Shown: positions 35,044 to 46,417 of the stretch, piece by piece
Layout of the letters: each line of letters starts with the position of its first letter
Position numbering within the stretch: the first letter of the stretch is position 1
Assembly: GCA_034509755.1 (NCBI GenBank)
Contig: CM067544.1
Location: forward strand, 9,837,501 to 9,901,500
Reading direction: 5' to 3'
DNA length: 64,000 bases
Source of the DNA: Anisodus tanguticus
Taxonomy: Eukaryota; Streptophyta; Magnoliopsida; Solanales; Solanaceae
Notes under the pieces: model-generated
What the model was told of the DNA's origin: nothing
Databases searched by the model: none
Seen by the model: only the letters and a program-made list of their open reading frames with translations
Made by a program: the position numbers and the translations under genes

Positions 35044-38000
35044 TGTTGACACCCAATATTGTCCAATCTTTTATGATTTTATTCGTAATTTCTAATATTT
35101 TTGACACTTTTAAAACAATTTTAAAATATAGGCATGTATGTGTATATATCTTATTATTATTATTATTCGCATTTTTTACTATCATTTGCATCTTTATCAT
35201 AATCATAGTTTTATCCATAATATTCTATGTTATTTTATTTTTCGCAAAATGGCATCGCATTTCCGTTTTTTATCAAGCATTGAACATTTCGCAAATATTA
35301 TATTTTTTATTATCACTTCGTTATGTTATTTTAAATAATTCACATCTTTTACAAAATATATATATATATATATATATTTAATGTTAAAACCCTTTTATAT
35401 TTTTAAACCCAAAACAATTTCTAACCCGTTTCATTTTCCCAACCCAATACAAATTCTACCCAAACAAACAAGCCCAAACTCCCCAATTAAATTCCCTTAT
35501 ACCCAAACCCACAAAACAAAATCCCAAAACATTTCCAAGCCCAATCGGCCACCCCACCTTCCAAGTCCAACTCCCACAATCCCATTTAAACCAAACCCAC
35601 AAAATAAACTCCCAAGCCCATTCCCTTATTTCACCAAGCACCAACCAAAACTCCAAGCCCAACCGGCCATTAACCCGTCGCCCCAGCCCAAAACCTTCAA
35701 CCGCCGCACACCCCATACCCCCCATACCCGACCGGTCACCTCGCCCACTGCCACCACCCACTCCCTGCCACCAACCCTGACACCACCACACCCCTCCCAT
35801 CACTTCACCATACCCATACCCCTAAAATCCGCTTCCAAAATTCAGAATTTTCTTTACCTTTAATTCAAATTTCAAACTCGTTCTTGGGGGGGAATCCATC
35901 TATAAATACCCCATGTTGTTCTTCATTAAAAAAAGGGGGAGAAATTTAAAACGGATTTTGAGAGGATTTTCGGAGGATTTTTCAGAGGATTTTTTCGGAA
36001 GACAATTCCATATATAAAATATTTGTTGTGTTCTTGATTTTAAGCATTTGCCTTCTTTGGTTGTTCAAGATACAAGTCCGAAAATAGGTCCAAGATTCGA
36101 AAGAAAAGAGGTGAGTTTCGTTCTTGAACTTGGGTTTTAAATACTTCTATTTGGCTTTGTAAACCGAATCCGAAAATCTGCTTGCGTTTTTGTTGTTGTT
36201 CTTCATTGATTTCGGGTCGGGTCGACCCGAATTGGATATGTTTTTAGAATTATTGCATTTCACATTTTTGCATGTTTGTTATCTGAAATTAGTTCAAAAA
36301 TCTGATTTCGGTTGAGTATCTGATTCGGGTCGGGTCGACCCGGTTTGGAAATATTTCCAGAATTCTCGCATTTCATATTTTTGTATGTTGGTTATCTGAA
36401 TTTGGCGAAAATATCTGATTTCGGGTTGGGTCCGAGTCCAAAAAAAAAATCGGAAAGTCAGTAAGCCTAAATTCCCAGTCTTTCTTTTATTTTTATGTGC
36501 TATGTGTGTTTGTCGCTAATTTGGTTGTTTTTGGTTCTATTATTTTAGCATGTTTTAATCTAGTTAATATAATCTAATTAGTTGTCTACTGGATTGAAAT
36601 ATGAGGTGTCTGTTCTGTCCCTAAGTCTTGGTTTGAGTTTATCCAGTTCTCAGTGTATGATTATTACTTACTCCTAGCATGTTTTGATTCTGCTAAATAT
36701 CAAGTCTAGGATAATCAATTCGAAGGTTTCGTGTATGACTGGGAATCCTAAATTCTTGTTTGGTTAGATATAGGTTGTAAATATAAAATTGGCTAATCTT
36801 AATCCAGCTCTCTTAATAGGTTCATAGCCGTTTGTTATTAGCTGCTACATGTGATTGTTCTACTTGAGATGTACTGTGTAAACATACTAGTCATGTTATG
36901 TTCCGTCTTAAGATGTTATTATGTTTAGTGAACAACATGAATAGGATTATGTGTGAATCATGTATTATATGTCCTTACTTGCTTTAAAAAATGCTACCTT
37001 TGAATGATCATTTGATCATCCATGTCTGCCTCTCCTGACTATTGCATTAACTGCATACTTATATGATCTTGTTTGGAGGGATCATTATGCCTAATACATA
37101 GCATGACTGTGATTGTGTATTATTTGGTTTGGTTTAAACGGGTTTGCATCTCTAAAATGCTGCTCTTGATTAGTTATCTGCTTGTTTCATGTCTATATGT
37201 GTCAATTAAACTAACCACATTTCTCCCTGCTTGCTTAAGTGTCAAAATTCATCCACTAGCATGTAAAGCTGTTTTAGGCTGTCTGGTACAATGTCATGGT
37301 TATTAAGTTGTTGAATAGGGCCTTGTGTGTGTGCTGCCTAAGCTAGTGATTATGTTGCCTTTCAAGATGCTACTCTAAAATGATCACTTGTTCATCACTT
37401 TGCCTCATATGCCAGTTGGACTATTTATATATTTGCCTTGCATATCTGGATGGATAATATCCTCATGCTAGTCTATGTCCTCTCTAAATAATTTTTGCAT
37501 CCTTAAAATAATGTTGTTGACCAGACATGTGATCATTCCTATATACATAATGCTATTACCAATCCAATGTGCTCTGTTTTGCCCTTCCCCTGTACGTGAA
37601 ACTTGTTTGTATGTTTGCAAAGATCAGTAAGGATTGATTTGTTTATGTTGGCTTCTTAGGTTGTCTCCTTACCTGATTTTTCTCTTATGATGTCCTGCTG
37701 GCTGAAATTCAAGGCAAGCTTTGGGTTAGGTTTAGCCTCCCGATAGCCGGCCATGCCTAAGGTTCTAGAAACCTTTTGATCTTGATGCGGCATCGAAATA
37801 TGGATGGTGATAGCCCCCCCCCCCCCCCCCCCCCCTCTTTGTTTTCTTGTCTTTTAACTTTGAGGCTTAGCTTGATTATAATCGGTCTCTAAATTCATTG
37901 TCTCTTAAAGCATTGAGTTGTTTGATGTCTCTGCTACCTGATAACTGTTTTTAATAATTGACTACGAAGTGTTCTCTTAAGTTGTTAGTTTGTTAAATGA

Positions 38001-39998
38001 TATGTAATTCTTGATACTCATTTTTACCCCTCTTTCTTTGCATGATATGGGGGGAGTTCCAAATTCTACAATCCTATGATCTTTTATATGTTGAAGCAAC
38101 TACCATACTTGAGAATAAAGTAGTTGCTGCATGAGCTGTGCTATTGGCATACTCTGTCGTTACTACTTTAGAGGCAAACTGTTGCATGTTGTGGGGGCAA
38201 ATCAATGCCCCTGCTTTAATATCCCATTTTGGGTGAATTGTTGATGCATTTATGGGCCATTTGCTGTTGTATTTATCGCCAAGAGTTACTGCCTATTGAG
38301 TTAAGTTGCTGCCACATTTTGAGTATAATTAATGTTGTACTTTGAGCCATTATGCTGTTATCTATTGAGATAAGTTGCTGCACTTTGGGATTACTACATG
38401 CTTGACTTATATTATCGTCCATTGTGAGATGAATTACTGCTCTTTGACATTTCCTGCTGCTCTCTTCTCACTCTTGTTTGATGTTGCTTTGCTACTATAT
38501 GTTTCTACTAAATTGATGCATCTTTGGAATGTCATTTTGGGCTGGTAAGTTGTTGTACTTTGAGTGAATTTATTACTGATCTTTAAGGAAAACTTTGCTG
38601 AATTTGAGGAGTTCTCATTTTCTAAGAAATAGCAGCTGCTGTCAGTTCTCCCATTTTCTGAGAAATGCAGTTTGGCTACTGCCTTATTTCAAAAAAGAAC
38701 ATATTGTTACACTTGATCAAAATTGGTTGATTCGAACACGATACTACACTGGCCGATGAAAAATATCCGTCGATTTTGAGGCCTCCACAGTCGTAAAGAC
38801 GGAAAATATAACTTCTGGGCAATGATGAAGACTTAAACCTTTTATTTCATCCGAGATCAACATGTTTAGTAGGCGAGGTGAATTATATATTCGCAGCCAC
38901 GATGTGATTATAGTGATCTTTTCTATTTCACCCGAGAGACCAACACGTTTAGTAGGCGAGGCAATCAAAATAAACCACATTAGTCATATGTTTGCAGCCA
39001 CGACGTGATTGGAATGTTCTTTTCAAAATTTAAGTCTGAGCCCTCCGTGATCAAAACATTCACTGTTTTGAATACGGATATGAAGTTATTTGTATTTAAT
39101 CGTTTCTAACCGTTTGTTCTTGACGGCTTGCGGGATTAAAGTAAATAAAGGCGATTATTCCTCGGTGTTTATTTATTTTATTTCTTTCTTTAATTCAAAT
39201 TTTATCCCGCTTTGTATTGTAATATTATTTATCGCACTTATGTAACTATTGAAATGCTTAGAATAGGCAAACTTAGGATTAATTCATAGGGTAGTTTAAG
39301 ATTTGAAACCCGTCGCTAGCTTATTTATTTGTAGGCTCGGTTAAATTCAAACTTAGAAATCCTTCGCTAGTTTATTTATTTTAGGCTCGTCACGCGTATT
39401 CAAGATTTTCAAAACAACTTTTGTCATCTTTTATTTGCTTTATTAAATCATACCGAATAAGTTTATCTTTTGTCAATTTACAATTCATTGATTCCCCAAA
39501 TTTTACTTCTTTGGCATTATAAATAATTTGTTTTACTATCAATTGTCAAATACATATTTTTTCAACTCTACATGTATTTCTCTTTAAATACCATACAAAT
39601 GCATATTTAAAAAATCTCTACATGTATCTTTCTTTTTAAAATGCATCATTTACTAATTATTTGCAAACATCTTTAAATCATATACTTGTGAAAACATATA
39701 TTTTTCTAGTAATAATTAACCTGAGTTTGACCGGATAACCGCAAGTTAGCGGATCTTAAAGGATGCCTAACCTCTTTCCTTTAGGATAATAAAGAACTCT
39801 TACCTAGAATCTCGCTAGTTTCGCAGACCTTAAAATTGGAGTTACATTGCGGCATTTAGTTTAAATATTTAGGTGTCCTAATTCACCGTAAAAATAATTA
39901 GGTGGCGACTCCTCAATTCTTTACCCAGGAATCACCTGAATAAGTCTGTGCTCCGCTCCGACCTCTCGCGGGGGGTCGGGTCAAAAACGGGCGCGACA
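35044..39998 (+). mobile_element. 4.95-kb solo LTR, Tat/Ogre-like
   Basis: It begins TGTTGACACCCAATATTG and ends GGTCAAAAACGGGCGCGACA, i.e. TG...CA. It is flanked by the 5-bp duplication CTCCC (35039-35043 and 39999-40003). The terminal phrases and unusually long LTR fit Tat/Ogre gypsy elements of Solanaceae. There is no internal coding region. TATAAATA (35899-35906) followed by TTAAAAAAAG-type sequence marks a likely promoter. Internal repeats include three ~110-bp units with CGGGTCGGGTCGACCCG (36205-36430) and two units near 38848-39010. A poly-C run is at 37807-37837. The proline-rich ORF at 35381-35863 is not a gene. Confidence 0.82.
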
Positions 39999-40003
39999 CT
40001 CCC

Positions 40004-40217
40004 TATTAGATAGTTTTATCTTTATTAGTTTTTTTTTTTAAATCAAATATTTGAAAATCATTGGGCTTAGCTTACTTGGTGACAATTCCATAACTAGCTT
40101 AATTGCCCAAGTATATTGTTCCCTATGGATTCGAACCCGATTCCTAGTTGGGTAAATTATATTGCGACAACCGTTTACACTTTCTCTTTGAGGAGTGTAT
40201 TTGGACGTCATCAATAG
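40004..40217 (+). mobile_element. LTR-like retroelement sequence, right part
   Basis: This continues 33701-35038 once the solo LTR is removed. It contains GGATTCGAACCCGATTCC and ends TTTGGACGTCATCA, an LTR-style CA end a few bases before the right copy of the flanking repeat. Confidence 0.55.
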
Positions 40218-40250
40218 AATTAGCCTAGAATCTACTTTAATTATATTTAC

Positions 40251-40335
40251 CATGTATAACTTTCTTTATAATCTTATAAGGAGATGATCTCCTTTATTTT
40301 CAATATAGAGAAAATCAAGATTTTTTCCTTGTTCA
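40251..40335 (+). repeat. copia LTR 3' portion
   Basis: It shares CATGTATAACTTTCTTT, CCTTATAAGG-type and CATCTCCTTTATTTTCAATA sequence with 49362-49443. It ends TTCA two bases before a primer site. The LTR's 5' part was probably displaced by the neighbouring insertion. Confidence 0.75.
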
Positions 40336-40337
40336 TA

Positions 40338-40347
40338 TGGTATCAGA
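40338..40347 (+). other. Primer-binding site
   Basis: TGGTATCAGA matches the initiator-tRNA complement exactly over ten bases. Confidence 0.85.
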
Positions 40348-40399
40348 TATGTATTTTTTTTCTCTCCTCTGTCTTGAGTGTTTTTTTCCAGTCCATTCC

Positions 40400-41922
40400 A
40401 ATGAATTCACATCATCAACGTCAAGTTATAAAACTTGATGAAAATACCTATTTTTTGTGGGCTTCGTATTTTAGTAATTTTCTTATGCGCAAATAGCTTT
40501 AGGTTCATGTTACCTCATCTAAACTAGCAGCCACGACTGTCAATTCGACACTCATCTCCAAATGGTGTGTGTATGATGCAAAGGTACGTACCTGGATCAT
40601 GGAGTTTGTTGACAACACCATTGCTCTCAATGTCCCAGTCCAATGTTCTCTGCTCGTGTGAAGTTGGAGTATCTTTAATGGATCTATCAGCGTAGTAATG
40701 ATGCATAAATCCAATCATACTGATTTGGAATGAGGTGGATATGATTGATGAAACAAGCATTTCCAAAGCGGCGCTAGAAACGGTGCTTACTATGCGACAG
40801 AAATATCGCTGTCGTATGTTCCTTATGAAGTTACGGTCTGAGTTTGAACATGTTCGGGCCTCCATTCTCAATCGCATCTCCGCCTCGTCACTCAACAAAG
40901 TCCTTGCAGATCTTCTTGTCGAAGAGACTCGTCTTGCCTCTCTCTCATCTCAGAATTTCTCTCCTGATTCCTTTAGTGCTTATAAAGGGAAATATCGTGA
41001 ATTGTCTATTGTCGAGTCAATCAACTGTCATGAGAAGGGTCACTATGCTTCTTATTGACAAACCAGATAGGGTACACCACCAAACTGTTTCGTCCACCAC
41101 GTCCTAGTCATTCAACCATTCCCACTGCTTTTACCTCTACCGTTGATCCTCCTCGCAGTGGTTCCTCTTCTTTTTTACCTATCGACCTTGTGCAACAACT
41201 TATCCAAGGTCTTCATGATGCAGGTTTTGATAAGCCTACGTCGAGTACTCCTTGGATTATAAATCCAGGTGTCACTCATCACATAACTAATGACTTGATA
41301 ACCTTTGCTTTCTCCTAGCCTTGTTCCATCCCTGACACTATTATTGTTGCCAATGGAATAAACCTCGACATTCAGAGAAGTGGCACTTTACAATTTAACT
41401 TCCCTCATTCTCCTCCTTTAGTCTTATGTAATGCCCTTTATGTTCCCAAATTATCTTCTAGTTTGATTTCTATTAATCAGCTTGTTAAGCAACATTGCTT
41501 GGTTTCTTTCTTACTTAATAGTTGTCTTATTCAGGACATGTGAACCGTGAAAGTGATTGGTCAAGGCCGTAGTCAAGGGGAACTCTTCATCTTGGATCTG
41601 GGCTCATCCTCCGACTCTCACAAGTGCTTCCTTGCTCTATCTTCTCAGGAGATCGCCTCAACTAATGCTCTTTGGAAATTATGGCATAGGCGCCTAGGAC
41701 ATCCTCATAATCAAAATTTCAAGTCTTTGTTTTCTCTGGTGATTTGTTGTCTACTATTGATTTTAAGAATAATGTTAGTATTGATTGTGAATCATGTGCT
41801 CTTGCAAAATCACATTTGTTACCATTTAGTAAAAGCATTCATCATACCACATCTACATTTGAACCTATTCATTCTGATGTTTGGGGTCCTGCGAGCTCCA
41901 AGTCGCTTTTTGGCAATTCTTA
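40400..41922 (+). pseudogene. copia gag-protease-integrase fragment
   Basis: A decayed gag begins near 40400 (MNSHHQRQVIKLDENTYFLW). A C-terminal gag piece at 40735-41058 includes KLRSEFEHVRASILNR and a C..C.KGHYASYC-like zinc-knuckle remnant. A protease remnant at ~41254-41300 reads WIINPGVTHHITND, where the active-site D-S/T-G is changed to NPG. The integrase zinc region follows as LWHRRLGHPHNQNF and IDCESCALAKSHLLPF, then HSDVWGP. Stops occur between blocks. The sequence is cut at 41922 by a MITE. Confidence 0.85.
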
Positions 41923-42141
41923 CTCCCTCTATCCCAAAAAGATTGTCCTACTTTTCTTATTAGGTTTTCCCAAAAAGATTGATACTTTTTTATATTTAAA
42001 CATAATTTAACTTTATGAGATAATTTACAGCCACACAAATATCTAAGACATGTTTTGGACCACACATTTCAAAAGTCTTCCTCTATTTCTTAAACTTCAT
42101 GTCAAGTCAAACTAGGCCATTTTTTTTTGGGACGGAGGGAG
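41923..42141. mobile_element. Stowaway MITE inside copia integrase
   Basis: Left CTCCCTCTATCCCAAAAAGA and right TTTTTTTGGGACGGAGGGAG are inverted complements. TA lies on both sides (41921-41922 and 42142-42143). The element is 219 bp and looks complete. Confidence 0.9.
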
Positions 42142-42143
42142 TA

Positions 42144-42677
42144 TTATGTTTTATGTGTTGTTGAGCGGAAACATCATCATTGTATTGAAACCGCCCTTGC
42201 ACTTCGACTCCAAGCCAATTTGCCACAATTATTTTGGGCTAACGGTGTCCACACGATAGTTTACCTTATTAATCGGATCCCCACTACGGTACTCCAAAAT
42301 CAGTCTCCTCTATGTATGATTTTTGGTACTATGCCTTCGTATGACACTCTTCGTGTATTTGGATGTACATGATATGTGATTCTTCCAAGATCTAAGTATT
42401 CCAAATTGATGCCAAGTCTGTCAAATGTATATTTTTGGGATATTCTGACACTCAAAAGGGCTATCACTGCTATGATTAGGACGCCAAGTGGATGAGGATC
42501 TCACGCAATGTTATCTTCTTTGATGACTTGTTCTACTTTCACTCGACTACAGAACCGTTAGATGTCATTGGTCACTCAACTCCCCTGCCCTCCTACTTTG
42601 ATGATGAGCTTGATCCTTATGCGAGAGTTCCCTTGGCTGCTCCTCCTCCTTCGTCATCTCCGGATCCAGGTAACCCC
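42144..42677 (+). pseudogene. copia integrase C-terminal fragment
   Basis: It resumes with VVERKHHHCIETALALRLQA, the block that follows the third catalytic Glu. QLFWANGVHTIVYLINRIPT and YDTLRVFGC then follow, and a post-integrase tail runs to 42677. The core between HSDVWGP and this point, including the second Asp, is missing. There are stops at 42370 and later. No RT or RNase H follows. The CACTA end begins at 42678. Confidence 0.85.
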
Positions 42678-42860
42678 CACTACAAGAATAACGATTTTTA
42701 ACGACCACAATTTTGCGAAGGGATACTAATCCGGTCGTTATAAGTGTATTTTAGCGACCAATTTTTTTCTGGTTGTTATTGTCAAATTTTAAATCAAAAT
42801 AATAATGAGAGAATAAAATTCAGTCGTTATAAAAATCATATCCGATCGTTAAAGCTATAT
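42678..42860 (+). mobile_element. CACTA transposon terminus
   Basis: CACTACAAGAATAACGATTT is the classic CACTA (En/Spm) terminal repeat of dicots. Subterminal repeats follow, such as AACGACCAC, TCGTTATAA and GCGACCAATTTTTTT in both orientations. The partner end (TTCTTGTAGTG) is not in the window to the right as far as I can see. The inner limit is approximate. Confidence 0.8.
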
Positions 42861-44221
42861 ATTTCTTAAAAAAAGAAGCGCCAAAAAGAAACATACTTTA
42901 AACCTTTTTAGAGGTTTTCGCACAAAAAATTCCCACTAAATTTTTTTCATCTAGGGCTTGAAACACACAACGTTTCTTCACCAGATTTCTCCAAAAATAA
43001 GTGGGTCAGTGGATTACGCCGGATCTTGTCGCAAGTCAGAGATCTATCACCATAGGGTTCTCCTATAAAAGAAAAAACAACAAAGGTTCGACATTTGAGT
43101 TTTGTGAATTTCATCTCAAACCAACACAAGGTTTGTTCAGGTCAGTATTCGTTTATCTATCTACGGGTAATTATCTATTTTTATTCGGTATTGGTAAGAG
43201 CCTCACATCGAATATGGAATGAGAATATGGACTCTTACATGGACTTGGACAATACTCACCCTACAAGCTATTTTTTGGGGTTGAGTTAGGCCCAAGATCC
43301 ATTATTTACAGGTATTTGAGGGTAATGGATGAAATTAATTGTAGTATTTTGATTTCCATATGAATAGTAAGTAAATTGATCTCTTAGAGAATTTATGATG
43401 CTGTGTTTTTCTTATGAATTTGGGGAAATCTTCAAAACGATTTGTAGATATTTGTATGGATAGATTTGTTGCAGTCTTATCCCGAGATTTTTGAAATTGT
43501 TATATTACAATTTGTATATACTGTGTTTTTTTCATTGGTTTGGTTCTCTTGGAATTTCGGACTCACTAACCTAGACCGAATGACCTTGAATCCTATGCGG
43601 GGTGTCGACACGTGACTGTTAGGGTGTGCTTCGATTCCGAGGTGTTTCTATCCATGGTGTCATCAAGAGCTTGTTGTTCGGGGAGTCATGGTCATCGCTA
43701 TGGCTGCGTGTTAAGATTGGGGAACCCCTTTTTTCGAAGTTGTGTTTGTGAATTCAGAGATGCTCCTGAATTTGGATTCTCGGCTTTCTATACTGCTTAC
43801 ACGCAAAGGCAAAAACTTTCACCTCTCCCATATTGTTTTATGTGCTATTCATAGACCCTTACTAGTTGTGAATCACAAATGAGAAACCATCTCATGTCTG
43901 TTATTTCAATTCTAATTATATCGTGTTATATGCAAGCAGTAGATGAAAAACTTACCACCATATAAGGTTTTGTGAATTGTGTTTAATTGTACAAACAAAA
44001 ATGTATTTATATAGCAGATGCATACTTGTTTTCGTGGTAATTCATTTAGTCGTGAACCTGCATTAAGTTTTTGACGGATCCTCACTATTGGCACTTTTAG
44101 TTAGATAGTCTTATGTTTTGCTCCTTTATTGGCTTAAAGAATTAGGGAATGATAATTTTGGCTGTGGTATTAAAAATGTTGATGTTCTCTCTTCACTCAA
44201 TGAATGTTCTATATATATCAG
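42861..44221. other. Sequence downstream of CACTA end; retroelement-LTR-like piece
   Basis: No gene is supported. 43199-43315 (CTCACATCGAATATGG, then GGACTCTTACATGGACTTGG and GGGGTTGAGTTAGGCCCAAG) resembles a common plant LTR phrase. The rest may be interior of the CACTA element. Confidence 0.4.
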
Positions 44222-44330
44222 AATCCAATGAGCAAATATCCTTTACAAGAAAAATAGTAGATGATTTGGAGCTTATTCGAGATGAGAAATATATTTGTCC
44301 AGAAGGTTATACTGCTGTGAGGAAGTTCCC
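44222..44330 (+). other. Isolated exon-like segment, unidentified
   Basis: A 109-bp stretch lies between a good acceptor (ATATATCAG) and a plausible donor (CCC|GTTAGT). In one frame it encodes ISFTRKIVDDLELIRDEK followed by YICPEGYTAVRKF. The residue mix looks protein-like and conserved, but I cannot name the family. YxCPxGYxAxR is loosely like FY-rich domains. No neighbouring exons are recognised, so it may be a captured fragment. Confidence 0.35.
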
Positions 44331-46417
44331 GTTAGTAACATGTAACAGTTCAGATCTCTCTCTCCATCAATAGTTCTGTTGTACCTTTGTTTGAATTTTG
44401 TGGTATAAAATTAATTATTTCTTTTCCCGATCGGGTCAGATTCCGGTGTACGTATCTCATATAATATGGAGGTACTGCGAGATCCTGATATCAGGACGTG
44501 ACCTTTATTTAGAGTTACATTGGATAGTGGAGAACATTTATGATGCAATTCAATAATTTCAAATCACTCTTATTTTTTTCTGTAACTACTTCAATCACTC
44601 ACTTGTATGCTATATACTCCTTTTTTTGCAATTCAAACAAGGTCCATGGTCTCCTATATGATTTATGAAGGCACTATATTAATGTCACATTTAATTTTAT
44701 AGCACACTTTTAAAACAGTAGGATCCTTATTCATATTCAGGATATCCTTTCAAGAAATTATATCTAAAAGTATATGCTCCATAACTTTTGAGAGGGATTG
44801 TTTTTCACCTTTTGCTGGAAAAATGTTCCGTTAAAAAACTAGTGCTTGTGAACTTTAAGCACTGGATTAAGGTTATCCTTAGATGTAATAAAGGACTAAC
44901 TAAAATACTGAAGCTCATTAAGCTTTTCAGTTAGATGAAAAATGACACTACACTATTCTTTCTTATGAACACAAAAATAGACAGATTGTGTTGAACTAAA
45001 ATATGGTCACTATGTTTGTTAGTTAGATCAAAGAAACTATTTTTGTGTGATAAGATGAAAACCTAAAGAGAAAAATAGGGTCAACCATACTCTGAGATTG
45101 AAGTAAAGGACTACAAGATGGAGGATAAGACCAGATGATCGATTGTATTCAATTAAAATGTCAATTGAGGATCTCAAGTACTTTGAGATCTCGTAGGAAT
45201 ATCTGGAGAAGAGCATAAGTTCTTACCTTATGTTCTATTTAGATACTCTAGTTGAATGCTTAAAATTGTATTCTGTCCCCTTTTTCTCTTTTTCGGATGA
45301 AATAATAAATTTATTGATCTGAGTGGTACCACATCTCATTGCAAGCAATATAAAAGAGTAGAGAATCTAAACAAACATATGATTATCTACAACATTATCA
45401 TCTCTATACTTGTATCTCATGGGTCCTATTTGACCTGCTTTGTTATTGCTTTATTGCTTTATTCTTACTCAAGAGTCTACCGGAAACAACCTCTTTTCCT
45501 TCCAAGGTAGGGGTAAGGTCTGTGTACAGCCTACCCTCTCAGACCCCACTTGTGGGATTACACTGGGTATGTTGTTGTTGTTACTCATATCTAATGGATG
45601 TATATGTAACTTTTTCTTGGTAAATAGAGTTGTTGAAAGACCTGCATTTGTAAAATATTTTTGTTTCAAGGAGAAGAATTACAATAACAATTAAGACGTG
45701 ACCGAATATTCCTTTCCCTGCAGTTGTCCATTTCATAGGATTATATGATTCTCTACAAGTAGCACATTATCATCTCTTCAGTTATTTGATTTTTCTTTGC
45801 TTGTGCTTTTGTTCCTCATGCTATGTTTTTCAATCCTTCCAATATCGCTGTAACTTGTCTTCGCCCTTCACTTGTCTAATTGTGCCTATAATTTCATTTA
45901 GTCAGCAAATGAACAAGATTCATCATGTCATTGATGATAGAATCAACTTCAATTTTCTCTAAGCGGCACTCTGCCTTTTTTTTCTTAGTCTTCAGTCAAG
46001 TATCACTTTATTGAACTTCATACCTGAAATTATCTTTCAAGTTAGATGAAAATAATTTATTCTTGATTTTTTTAGGCAGGAAGGCAATAGTTGGTGTTTG
46101 TGAATTTCCGCGTTGGTATTCTTGTCTTATATCATCAATCAATATATAAGTGATGATACTGTTATTATTGAATGTGCTTTCTTTTAAGGACAAAATGGGA
46201 CAAACCTCATAAAGTATATATTCAATCGTTGTGCCCTGCTGTTCTCAATCACGTTGTTGAAAGAACCTTTTTCTCTTACAGATTTGCACTATGTGATGAA
46301 TAATGAGACTGTTGATGTCACAACTTATGATATGTGTTCTTCTAATAAAGAAAGGACAAGGTATTAATATGCTTTCTTGTTCAGCTCTTTACACAAAAAA
46401 AGAAACTTTCCCTTGCA
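44331..46417. other. AT-rich stretch with one SINE
   Basis: Apart from the SINE at 45472-45592, nothing is recognised. The first exon of the ARL8-like pseudogene would be expected here but was not found. Confidence 0.45.
45472..45592 (+). mobile_element. TS-type SINE, 5'-truncated
   Basis: It contains GAGTCTACCGGAAACAACCT, CCAAGGTAGGGGTAAGGTCT and CCCCACTTGTGGGATTACAC. It ends GGGTATGTTGTTGTTGTT. The TTG-repeat tail is diagnostic of the TS SINE family first described in tobacco. The tRNA-like head is absent. Confidence 0.88.

Noticed and set aside
35381..35863. 160-residue proline-rich ORF
   Set aside because: It lies wholly inside the solo LTR, upstream of its TATA box. Composition follows a C-rich tract, with no domain.
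45440..45694. 84-residue ORF
   Set aside because: It reads through the TS SINE; repeats of Leu come from its TTG tail.
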